The position numbers and the translations under genes are program-made. Shown piece after piece: positions 54,201-64,000 of a stretch of DNA of 64,000 nt (positions are counted from its first letter, which is position 1; every line of letters begins with the position of its first letter). The DNA is from Hanleya hanleyi (Eukaryota > Mollusca > Polyplacophora > Lepidopleurida > Hanleyidae), in assembly GCA_036873755.1 (NCBI GenBank), contig JAVTVY010039265.1:110314-174313 (forward strand). The letters run 5' to 3'. Below the pieces are notes generated by a model that saw only the letters and a program-made list of their open reading frames with translations, had not been told where the DNA came from and searched no databases.

Positions 54201-57140
54201 CATAACAAAGACAAAATCCTACGGAGAAACGTTCCTGGAATTTGAAGAGAAACGTTGGTATCTACGAAATATGGTCAAGTTTTTTAATTCTCAAGTTTCT
54301 AAAATACCATTAAAAAAGATTCATCTACCGGTTATTCTTAGTCTAAAATGTTTGTAAGAGTAAATAGTCCTAGTAAGAAATCATCCATTAAATTCTTAAA
54401 TAATGTCTGTAGAGAAAATTTACTGAAGATTAATGGAAGGTAAGATGAAAGGTAAAAAACAAAACTTTGATGTGTCTTGCGTAGCGAATGAAATAATTCT
54501 CTGTGATGAATGCATTTCAACTTGTAAAGTAGAGCATTACCAGTTTCTGGAGTGGTAGAAAATCTATAGTCAGATATATGATTTTGTCTACTTGCTTAGA
54601 TAAACGACCAACACATAGTTTGCTCTTTACTTTGTACTTAATGAGGAAATCAATAAATGCAGTTGACATTTGCTCACTCATTCTCTTTGCTTGCTTGGAG
54701 TGCAATTACCGCGAAAGTAATGTTGTAATCGATATGTGCAGATCATGTTAAATGTAATGTAGTATTCCCGTTAGTTCTTGTGAATCAACACCAATTCATT
54801 TTAAATTGTATAGGCATTGTTTATTCAGAACTCTCATGTTGAAAAGAGACAGCTCATTTCCCCCTACAATACTGTCGTATAAGGTTGTCAATGTGGTATT
54901 GAGCAAATTATCGGCGAGGCATATTGAGTTATGTTGTCATGTCTGTCTATGGGGCTTGTAAAGATTGGTCAGCATGGCTGATTAAGTTGCACAATGCCCT
55001 TGGTCAAGGAAAGACTCCTAACTGTTGCACAGTGATGGTCTGAGTATCCGCCAATCCGGAAAATGATTATTTCTCAGTAATGCAGTGTATAGCCTTCTCA
55101 TATAGCCTGATTAACTGTTAATATGGGATTCCACACATTCTCTTACGGCACATATTAGAGACATTTCTGGTGATCATGTTGTGTCGGCAACCCAACCGCA
55201 GGACTGCTCAAGATAGAACATTATTGGAAGCCAAGACCAGGGGTCGGCAAGGAAAATAAAAAAAGTATAAAAAGGTTCTTCGTCGACATTAGCACTACAC
55301 AAAAAAAAAATAATCAGGATATATTTAGTATATTTGGAAATGTATGATATTGTAAATATATGGTTTATGTGGCTAAAAACATTTACCACATATAAACTAT
55401 ACATTCACAATATATTTGAGTTGTATTCGCGAATATTTCCAAATACACATTTACCATGCATATACCATACACTTACCATACATCTGGGTGATAGTCGCAT
55501 ACATTTCAAAATATGCTAAATGTATCCTAAATATAACGTTTTGTGTAGTGTAGATTAACGGTTGCATGTCACTGGAACATGGAAATGGTTTAGTTTCCAT
55601 GTAGTAACATTGATTTTGAAGCACACTGTGCCTTTATTGTTCATGATTTCCTATAACACGAGAATTGAATTTAAGTTAGACGCACAAATTTGAGGTCTAG
55701 GTGTCTGGAACTGCCAAACTACGGATCGCCGGGCAGTCTAAAATGTACTCACCATCCTGTATCATCGGAACTTAGTGTGTGACCTTTTCTTTCTTTAATC
55801 TTCATTCCATGTGCATTATATGTCTTGTATATATTCAGTTGGGATAAGGCCTAACTGAAGATTCCATTGATTTCGATGTAGAATCATGATTCCCCGACTG
55901 AAAATATGATTTGGTTACATTGCACAAGATAGATGGTAGTGATCCTAGTCAGGAATATCTTACTATAATTTCAGTAACCTTCTACAACCACACAGTTTTG
56001 ATCGAAATATCATAAACTTCGTCAAGGCATTATTGGGGTTACTGTGGGGAACTAAGAAAATGTTGAACAAGACCAGCGGCGCCACCTTCAAGCTGACCTT
56101 GCTGAAATGAAATACCAGTCGGCGTCCTGTCGCAATGAATGCATATGCCAAATTTCAGAGGGATACGACAAAGCGTTTGGAAGTTATCGCTTACGAAGAA
56201 TTTGAACAGACATTAACAGACATCCATGGACAAGAAGAAGCGAGACCCATCCCTGGGTCCTCGACCCAAAAAGATCTTGATCAAAAGGCTATAGAACTTT
56301 GCCAGTATAGCTGTGGGGTTGGGAAAAGTGATTTAACATGAAAGAAAACAAATCCATCAATGGGAATTAACGCCCACTGTGGGTCTGAAACATAAAATAT
56401 ACATGTACACTCTGTACAATATGTGCCTTTATGTGTCGTCATCGAATGTACTTAAGAGTAGTATTAGATGGGGGTGCCAGAATGGATAAAAGAGCAATGG
56501 AGTTGAGGAGAGTGACTTAAACCGAGACTTGTTTTTAAATAAGCATTTAACACGTTTGCCACCAGTATGAAATATACATTTACGTACTTCAACGTGTGCA
56601 ATTTCATTTGTCGTCATTAAAAATGTCAAGGATCGTATGTGAGACAATTCTCAGTGGCATGGGGAGGGTCAAACCGGTTAAAACGGATTTTACACCGGTT
56701 GAGATTAAGAACATTAAACACCAAACTGAAGGGACGTAGAAGCGATAATCATTTGAATATCCTAATCAGAAGCATAGCACATATGTCAGATTTTGGCATA
56801 TATTTATGTTCTGAAAAAAGGTATCTGATTCTTTGTCTCCACTCACTCTCTGAAATAGATAGCAACCCCTCCTTAATGAGTTTCGTTACCTTTCGTAGGT
56901 AGCATCTTGGGTGCACATTTTTGACTGAACCCTAAAATTCCATTGAAATTCATGTTATTTCTGCAATTCTCCCATTTATACGAAATTATTGAAATAAAAT
57001 ATCACATGATCAAAAATATATAATTTTTTGGGTAAGGTAACTGCTCTGTTTGCAATACATAGGAGTGAATGAGAATAAAACCGGCGTTTGAGGTTATCAT
57101 TTAGAGGCAATCTACAAGCAATCAACCTCTCGCAGACGGT
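51258..57140. repeat. Large direct duplication, unit 2
   Basis: Second copy of 46301-50450. It contains about 1.65 kb (55037-56689) without a partner in unit 1, which includes an AT-rich stretch with ATAYTTACCATATAYACCAT-like repeats at 55340-55500 and no identified gene. The left end abuts the hairpin at 51257. Confidence 0.85.
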
Positions 57141-57207
57141 ATCGTATCATCCATCTAACATTCACAGATTGTCATAACGTAAAGAATTACACAGCCATGA
57201 ACTGATT

Positions 57208-58305
57208 TTATATTGCCGGTTTTTCACCTTTGGTACAATTTCTTCTTATATTTTTAAGAAAAGATATATTGTTGTGAAGTACATAAATTTGTTTAAGGCT
57301 GAGGTTTACACTGTTCATCCTCTGTCCAGTGACCATATCACACGCGTTGGATTTTTTGCTCGTCCAGAAAGAAAAACCGCTATGAGAGAAATGGCCGATG
57401 CCCGCTCTAGCTGACAGAATCCCTGTAATATAAACATCCTCAATATGGAGAAACCGACAGTTAATCCAAACTCTCAAGAGCTCCTTGGCGGTAGGGATGG
57501 ACATGGCGTAACTCCCGCCGGACAAATAAGGCGGGAAATGTTCGGGGAGATAATCTTGTCTCGATACACCCCAGTCATCCTTCAAGTTCCGGGAAACGGA
57601 TGAATGAGGGTTGTAAGCCCCTATTATCTTTCTTTGATGGAGCGATGCACCCTTTAGCTTGTACAGTGATATCACATTTGGCAAATATAAGTATACATCA
57701 TCGTCAGCTTTAATCAAATATTCTATACTCCCATAATTGTACGTGAGCCAATGAAACGCGTGTAATACCTTCAGTGGTAAATTTCGATAGGTATCTGGCA
57801 CATTTACCTGTAGTATATCACCAAACTCTCGATGCTCGTCTCTGACGAAGTCGTTCCAATATTTTTGCTGATGTGATCCAAGAACAAAGATAACGACTGG
57901 ACCATGTGTGGAATGGCCACCCCATGTATTACGTATAGCTTTCCGGAAGTCATAGTGTGTATGGTAAGACACGACGAGCACGACATAATTCTGGCCTGAT
58001 AATAACGAATCCAATGGAACAAGCCCGAAATGGTATATTACATGAACCTGAGTTAAGTTCTCTGGACAGAACACTGAGCGAATATAATGCAGCGGCAACA
58101 TGGGTATATGCAGAGCATGCTGGTTTGGTGAAGAGATGATAGAACTATTTATTTTCATTCGTGTAGCTCGACGTATTCCCATCTCGTCTTGTAGAAGTAA
58201 TGAATCCGTTTTGAAAAGTTGTGTGTACGTGAGAACAGCAAACATAAACAGACAAATCACTAACAACTTCTTCAGAAAAATCCAAGATGTCTTGATAACG
58301 AGCAT
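57208..58305 (-). CDS. Beta-1,3-galactosyltransferase-like enzyme (GT31), intronless
   Basis: This complete 365-residue type II membrane protein belongs to glycosyltransferase family 31, Golgi enzymes that transfer galactose or N-acetylglucosamine from a UDP-sugar in a beta-1,3 linkage. A short cytoplasmic tail is followed by a membrane anchor at about residues 13-30 (LKKLLVICLFMFAVLTY), a stem, and the catalytic domain. Family motifs in order are RKAIRNTWG (121-129), FVLGS (140-144), DTYRNLPLK (171-179), the metal-binding DxD as ADDDV (200-204), YLSGGSYAMS (260-269) and IEDVYITG (288-295). There are four potential N-glycosylation sites. The length is normal, the frame is open and there is no intron, as is common for this family. 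It is the only clearly functional host gene in the window. The acceptor and exact paralogue cannot be told from sequence alone. Confidence 0.93.
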   Translation of the reverse strand: MLVIKTSWIFLKKLLVICLFMFAVLTYTQLFKTDSLLLQDEMGIRRATRMKINSSIISSPNQHALHIPMLPLHYIRSVFCPENLTQVHVIYHFGLVPLDSLLSGQNYVVLVVSYHTHYDFRKAIRNTWGGHSTHGPVVIFVLGSHQQKYWNDFVRDEHREFGDILQVNVPDTYRNLPLKVLHAFHWLTYNYGSIEYLIKADDDVYLYLPNVISLYKLKGASLHQRKIIGAYNPHSSVSRNLKDDWGVSRQDYLPEHFPPYLSGGSYAMSIPTAKELLRVWINCRFLHIEDVYITGILSARAGIGHFSHSGFSFWTSKKSNACDMVTGQRMNSVNLSLKQIYVLHNNISFLKNIRRNCTKGEKPAI

Positions 58306-60794
58306 ATCAATGCTCCTTGCGAATGTTCACTGGTATTAAACAACTGAAGATACAAGGTAGAGTGCGTAAACCAAAATATTCCGGGAAAAAACACTTCCTC
58401 AATTTTCGTGATGTTTGATAATGCACGTTAATCCACTTAAGCGTGGACCCACGCCGTTCAACGATGCAGACTCCTTCGTCTTCCCGCCGATCCGTTTTAT
58501 ACACGTCTGTTCTCTACTCCACGCTTTTCAATCCATCGATTTGGGAGAGAAAATGCACAGTTGCCCTGTTTAGTTAACACGGAATTGACGTTCTCCAGCA
58601 GTGACAAAAATCGCTGACTGACTGGCTAGACCACAGCTGAGTAACTGTTAGAGAAAAACTTTGGCTGTCGAAAATATTAATCAATCCTTCCCACGGGAGG
58701 AAACGTATTGATTTTTTTTGCGGTGGAATTCGAGTTAAACGATATTACCTCCGCGGAACTATATTTACAAGGGAGGAGTTTAACATACTGTTGCGCCGAG
58801 GTTCGCTTAAAGCCAGACAATCCAATTGACGACTCGTCCCCCGACACCGCTACTCCTATTAGATCATTTCAGGTCAAAACCAGCATTCTGTAAACTTCCG
58901 ACTAGCTTAATATATTTCGAGCTTCCTCTAGCACTTCAGTCACAATTTCTGACAGATCAATGCCAATCTGTCAGAAATTATTCATTGTGTGACTGAAGGG
59001 TTTTCGAAAGCTCGGACTAAGCTGAGTCTGCGATATGCCAAATATCGAACCATATCTTATTGTTGTCCAATCATTTTTTAATTTGTGATCCGATTATTAT
59101 CGGGTCATGCTGTTAAATCGTTGAGTGGCCTTTCAGAAGCTGGAACTAGATAATAATATTATGTATATAATTGCTTATGGATAATAACTTCGACCCCCTT
59201 TTTCAGGAAGTTTCTATTTGCGTCATGGAACCATGTTGAACAAAGCCCAAATCTTGGAATTTATATGTACACGATATTCCGGAGAACAGAAGCGGTGAAT
59301 AAAATCAAGCAATTAGTTGGCTTAGTTGTGCATAGGTTAATTGATCACTGTTTACAAGAGGCTGTTTATCTGGCTAGTCTCCGTTCTCCTAAACCTCTTA
59401 CATATTTAAATTCAACAATTTTTATTTCTATTCCCTATTGCTTGCTGACAAGGACAGAATCGTTTGGGATGCATCGCGCGATTGATTTTGAATACAGACC
59501 TGACTATCCATAAAAAAGTTCTTCTTGTTTTAAATGCAATTACCGAAAAATGATTCAACGGAAAGGGAAGGAGGCCTGGGTGTTCGACAACTAAACGGAC
59601 TGCTCGATTACCATTGGTTTCATGAACGGGATATGACAGTTTTCTATTCACACTTACTCCCAGTCCCGATTCATTTCACTACGAACAACAAATGTATGTA
59701 TAGGAATGTTTCTTACAATAGGCAATTAATCGCAAATAACGATAAAGATAAATTTCATCTTCATTGGGCTCAGAAGAAGAGCCACCAGCCAACTTTGTTA
59801 TCATCACCCATTATGGTCCTTTATTTTATTAGGATAACACAAATAATCTACTTATTTAGCTTGGTTTCCAGCTTCAAAATTGCCACTCAACATATCAACA
59901 TGTCCCATTAATAATCGGGTCACAAAAATCCATGTTATGATAATACCAAAACACATTTCAGCGATATGCAGAGTTGTCTTCCTTGTATATGTTGATCCCT
60001 TCTATCGAGCACAATTATCTTAAGGCAATAGAGGACGTTCATTTCTAGAGGTTGGATGTTTTCTTTAAATTTCTACATTTTTTCATCAGGTTAAGAGAAG
60101 ATGGGGTATCACCATAATCGTTAAAAAAATATGGCCGCCAAACGCATGTATAAAATTTGATTTTTTTTTCTTGCTTGATGCCCAGTAAATCAAACTTTCC
60201 AAGGTCAAATTTTCCCCATTTTGCTATATAATGCTAAACGTATACAGTTATTGTTGAATATGTAATAAAAACGGGGGAACACGACACTTCTTAGAAAATA
60301 TTAGCAGTATGAGCCAGTCCTATTTCCAGGAGGTGGTGGGGGAGGAGAATCGGGGTGGGGTTAGGGAATAGTATTGGAGATTCATTTATTAGCCATTTAC
60401 AAGTTTCATTTTTGATGAAATTGACTAGAGTGAATTTTGGGGGATGTCAAAGGCATAATTTTCAACCTAGGGAGCACTTTGCACCTTCTAACCATTGAAT
60501 CTAAAATGCCAACTTTTTGGTCAGTCCTATCACACTATCGAACCACCAGTAAAACGCATAAATTGTTCTGTTATGTCTTTTGTTGATTTATATCCCATTT
60601 TGAGATGACTGGGTACTTTTGTTATGAAATTCAGCTTGTGTTAGCTGTTGTAGCTCAATAAGAGCAGGAAAATGAACGTCCTCTGCTCCCTTAACCACGA
60701 CTAAAAGTGCTATCATTTTAAATGCAAATAGGTAGTTCGATAATTAACACGACAGTTGTTTGTGGATGAAGGCTGCCCACTTGATATGAGATTA
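58306..60794. other. 5' flank of the galactosyltransferase gene and intergenic DNA
   Basis: No further gene is recognised. A 125-codon frame at 59534-59911 has no identifiable domain. It contains the hairpin at 58914-59015 and a G-rich stretch (60330-60365). Confidence 0.4.
58914..59015. repeat. Short foldback repeat
   Basis: CTTCAGTCACAATTTCTGAC, AGAT (58935-58958) pairs with ATCTGTCAGAAATTATTCAT, TGTGTGACTGAAG (58966-58998), with a small bulge. Outer TTTCGAGCTT/...AAGCTCGGA blocks also pair. About 100 bp, MITE-like. Confidence 0.8.
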
Positions 60795-61870
60795 AATACA
60801 AGCGTCTAGTCCGTCATTTAGTATTCGTCCATTAAAGAATTTCGGCGTCCATAATCCAAGGACGTAATTCATATAACAGCACTGTACCAAATCAAAAAAG
60901 AAGAAGAAAAAAAAACAAAAACAAACAATCATAACATACATACACATAGGCTGGATTCCTGCAAAAAGGAAGCGGTCAACAATTTTCAATGATGCCGGTG
61001 TGAAGGTTCTTGGTTAAGAGTGTCCCTTTTCTATAGAAAATAACGAAAAGCTCTGATCTTTTCGCTGTGTTAGAAGACAGGAACCGGATACGCTTATAGT
61101 CACCGGACATTCTAGGCTTCTACATCGGCAAGACATCATCATGATTTTTCAAAAATATCAAATCCATATCGCTGATCAGTATTCTTAACCCATTTGATTT
61201 TCGTTGTGAAGCCGTTATCTAGGGTATAATGTTTCGCAGTCACGCTACGATTATGCCTGTACCTATGAACGCCATTTGGAGATTGAAGTACATATACGGC
61301 CAACAGCCCCGGACACAAAATAGAAACGTAACACCATAGATATTGCACGCTATGCTCGTATTTTAATATCAGAATGCGATATGTTTCGCCAAATTTGAGA
61401 AAATTTGAGTAGAGGCGCTTGGTGACATAGTCCTGTTTATAAGTTTCGGTGATAATGTTTTGTGATATTGATTAAAATCGTCACATTTTACACAAGATCT
61501 GCTAAATTCTATTTGGCGAAATATGTATACGCCATAAGCTGGAATATTACTGTCCAGAAAGGGATAGTTTACGATGTCGAAATTGTAGTCCTCTCTCCTA
61601 TCGTGAATTCGACGAAACAGAAGACCCGCTTCATGTTTATACAGATACTGGTCTGACAAGGATGTACCGTTAGGGTTATCTGTGGTTTCTTTCAAATACA
61701 GTGAAGGTGGATATATATTCTTCACTGCGTCATTTATATAGCGATTATGCACATAGAGAAGATCGTCTATATAGCGTTTGGTCAATGATAAGGAACGGGC
61801 TTTGAAATGATCGTTCTTATAAGCATGTGCATATAGTCGTATTCACAAGAGAACAGATATAGGATAACAC
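60795..61870 (-). mobile_element. YIDD retroelement copy K, diverged, split by a MITE
   Basis: The 3' end ATACAAGCGTCTAGTCCGTC is at 60795. The minus strand encodes MTKRYIDDLLYVHNRYINDA, YPPSLYLKETTDN, LFRRIHDRREDYNFDIVNYP and AYGVYIFRQIEFSRSCVKCD (61369-61785), a separately evolving lineage of the same reverse transcriptase with many replacements. The 126-bp MITE copy 2 lies in its 3' region. Confidence 0.85.
60999..61124. mobile_element. MITE copy 2, inside retroelement copy K
   Basis: The ends TGTGAAGGTTCTTGG... and ...CTAGGCTTCTACA form inverted repeats related to copy 1 (28068-28183). Flanks CCGG and TCGG fit a 4-bp CCGG duplication with one change. The other retroelement copies (GATGCCGGCAAGACATC) show the empty site. 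Confidence 0.85.
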
Positions 61871-62649
61871 GTGTGTATATGCCATTATTATAACTACAGT
61901 TTTTCTGATATACATTAACCTACATGAGCTAGGATTAACATACATGAACGTTCGTTACCGTACAGCCATTGCTGGAAGTGTGTGTTGGGGGGGGGGGCAC
62001 ATTCTCCCAGCTTTCTCCTACTGACCGCCATCCATGCTATGTTTGCTTCGTCGACATGTCTTCCTTGCTTCGGAACCCCCTGCTAAATTTTCCAACCTTT
62101 TTCCTGGCCCTCGCTCCCTTTGCTTCTTGCTCCCGTTTTCCTGCCACACTCGACTCTCTACCATCTATCGCACATCCCGTAAGACAGTTATTAGATATTC
62201 TGTACATTGAATTCTAACATTTAGTAATTTAAACCTTCCTGATTGATCCCTTGATGAACTAACCTTGTAATCGGTTCAATTCATGAGCTTCAAATAGCCT
62301 TTAAATTTGTTCATTTGTACAATCGATTTTCTGAAATGCATTATTAGACAATCTTAAAGGTATACCCTTGGGCCAAAATGTACAGTCATCTCTTATTGGC
62401 GAGCAACCAGATCCCGTATTCTAAAATTTTAATCACCCGTGAAAAACAAATAGAAAAGAAACAAATTGAATGAATTCATAGCTTTACTATTGCAATAAAA
62501 TATCTTCTGTTTACTTGATATTTTTCAGCCAAATTAAGGGCTGGCTGAAAATCAGAATGAGCGAATTTAGGAAAAAATATTAGTTTATTGGAGAAAAGTT
62601 GATGGGAATGAGGTTCTTGATGTGGTACCATATTTGTATTTGAGATAGG
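61871..62649. other. No gene recognised
   Basis: It contains a poly-G run (61988-61998) followed by a pyrimidine-rich stretch. The 82-codon frame at 61969-62217 is low-complexity and unlikely to be a gene. Confidence 0.4.
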
Positions 62650-63075
62650 CAGTCAACCTGTATCCATCTGGTTCATCTATACACGATAAGACTGACCCAG
62701 GGAGCGTGCATATCCATTTTCAGTCTACTCTCAGCAACTATAAGGTGAATCCCTAGAAATCAACACCACGTGATGCCGTCGGTCAATCAGCTAAACTCGA
62801 TCGACGTAACCGCCATTTTCGAGTCATGTGATGTCCTACTTGTTCGAAGTAACAGATATACAACACCTCTTGGATGATACGGAAGTTATTCATATCTGTA
62901 TATTTTATAAGCCCAGGCAATATATGTGTCAGAAGTGGCATGAAAAGCCTGTATTATCACATTTCTCGAACCTGTTCTCCGTCGGATGAAGACCGGACAC
63001 TATACGGTAGAATATCGGGTATCGCTCCGCAATAATGGGGACACGCAATCCGTAAAGCCACCTTATTATGGATAG
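62650..63075. repeat. Dispersed repeat, copy 2
   Basis: Matches 2560-3020 over its whole length with moderate divergence (AAGACTGACCCAGGGAGCGT, CGCCATTTTCGAGTCATGTG, CTTGGATGATACG, GGTATCGCTCCGCAATAATG). Confidence 0.75.
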
Positions 63076-63159
63076 TAAAGTGGACGCAAATGATAGGCAG
63101 GAAGAAATACTGAATACAGTGCTGGCGATGACGGTTTGATTTGCACTTGTTTGGAAGCG

Positions 63160-63395
63160 TAACCCGCCATTTTCGAGTCATGTGATGTTCTACTTTGTAA
63201 GCCCAGACAATATGTGTTTCCCAAGTGGTATGAAAACCTGTAATTTCTCAGATTTCTCGTGTCTGTTCTCCGCCGGATGAAGGCCGAACAGAATCCGGTA
63301 AAGTACCAGATATCGCTCCGCGATAATGGAGACACACGATTCGCAAGCCATCTTATGGATGGCGAAGTGTACGCAAATGGCTTATAACACATGAT
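63160..63395. repeat. Dispersed repeat, copy 3 (3' part)
   Basis: Begins near CGCCATTTTCGAGTCATGTG and runs to GGATGGCGAAGTGTACGC. Its last 130 bases are closer to copy 1 than to the adjacent copy 2. Confidence 0.8.
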
Positions 63396-63655
63396 GTGAC
63401 CTAGTTGGGCGGTACGATTGATATGTGCCATGTTCGCACAGATTCAAACAAAAGTCGAGTGTTGCATCACGGGAGAAGAGCTGATGCTCTAGTTCGAATA
63501 CCCAGCGTATGCAACGTACATCAATAGTCACACCCATGGCGCCTTTGCGTTTCCTGTTGCACCTATACCAATGGTAATAATCTAATGATACACACTTAAT
63601 TTCCTCACTTAATTTGCTTCTGGTAGTGGAGTCAGATAATGATGTATCTAAATTT
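63396..63655. other. No gene recognised
   Basis: Short spacer before the LINE fragment. Confidence 0.4.
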
Positions 63656-64000
63656 CCAGAAAAGAGAAGAGAAAAATGAAATTAAATTCCCCTACGGTAA
63701 CCGCGAAGGCTATAACGCTATGTTTACAATTGAGGAACTTCATGCTTCTCTTACGAAAGCTAACGATTCTGCTGCAGGCCCTGATAATATTCATTATCAA
63801 CTTTTGAAACATCTACCCGAATCCAACAGACTTTGGATAAGGGAAGGCTTTCCACCGTCATGGCATAATGCCATTGTTATACCAGTACCAAAGCCTGGCC
63901 ACAACCATACAGACCCTGGTAATTATCATCGGATTTCACTGACTAGCTGTGTTTGTAAAACAATGGAACGCATGATCAATGATCGCCTTGTTTGGCACCT
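63656..64000 (+). pseudogene. LINE reverse transcriptase (Jockey-type), partial, runs off the window
   Basis: The plus strand reads FTIEELHASLTKANDSAAGP, DNIHYQLLKHLPES, then GFPPSWHNAIVIPVPKPGHN, HTDPGNYHRISLTSCVCKTM, ERMINDRLVWHL. This is the start of the non-LTR reverse-transcriptase domain (motif 0 to motif 2; K-x-G-x-x-x-x-P-x-NYRPI-like). About ten to fifteen codons seem to be missing between the LPES and GFPPSW segments. The catalytic region would lie beyond the right edge. Confidence 0.85.

Overview
This window is non-bacterial: it is a repeat-rich animal nuclear genome, most likely a marine invertebrate and perhaps a mollusc or other lophotrochozoan. That placement rests only on the mobile-element mix and one gene family that I remember as bivalve-like, so it is tentative. 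One intact host gene stands out: an intronless beta-1,3-galactosyltransferase-like gene on the minus strand at 57208-58305. One possible host exon lies at 29320-29487. Almost everything else is mobile DNA, nested several layers deep.

The main structure is a Maverick/Polinton (adintovirus-like) element at 5265-17078 (11.8 kb). It starts AGTAGT, ends ACTACT, is flanked by a perfect 6-bp target duplication (CATATA at 5259-5264 and 17079-17084), and has terminal inverted repeats of almost 2 kb. Inside, all on the minus strand, are virion genes. They are an adenain-type maturation protease (intact), the double jelly-roll major capsid protein (broken), a small basic virion protein (broken), the C-terminal stub of the minor capsid/penton protein, two related small proteins of unknown function (X and Y) caught in a 665-bp tandem duplication, and a small membrane protein. 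DNA polymerase B, integrase and packaging ATPase are absent from the element. It therefore looks like a non-autonomous or decayed capsid-module remnant. The inverted repeats carry arrays of perfect NRF-1-type palindromes, CRE octamers and CpG-rich blocks. The right repeat is split by a 2.07-kb element with 651-bp terminal direct repeats.

The Polinton sits inside what looks like an older, more decayed element. Diverged inverted repeats at about 3530-4010 and 17870-18490 flank it, and a P-loop packaging-ATPase fragment lies at 4213-4340.

A retroelement with a YIDD reverse transcriptase (best guess Penelope-like) is present in at least eleven copies. Most share one exact 3' end (CGCTTGTAAT) and are truncated at different 5' points. 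Two copies landed in the Polinton, one in a LINE fragment, one in one arm of a large inverted repeat, and one in a tandem array.

A second notable unit is a 3058-bp DNA transposon at 22140-25197. It has 70-bp terminal inverted repeats, a 5-bp target duplication (ACAAT), three subterminal 13-bp motifs on each side in mirrored positions, and a decayed gene of a family I cannot match to any known transposase.

The remainder comprises satellites and minisatellites (3.2, 18.6-19.2 and 45.8-46.1 kb), an inverted A-B-A'-B' structure (37.4-41.5 kb), a roughly 4-kb direct duplication (46.3-50.4 and 51.3-57.1 kb), a near-perfect 112-bp-arm hairpin (51.0-51.3 kb), two copies of a small MITE with CCGG target duplications, and LINE fragments, one of which runs off the right edge.
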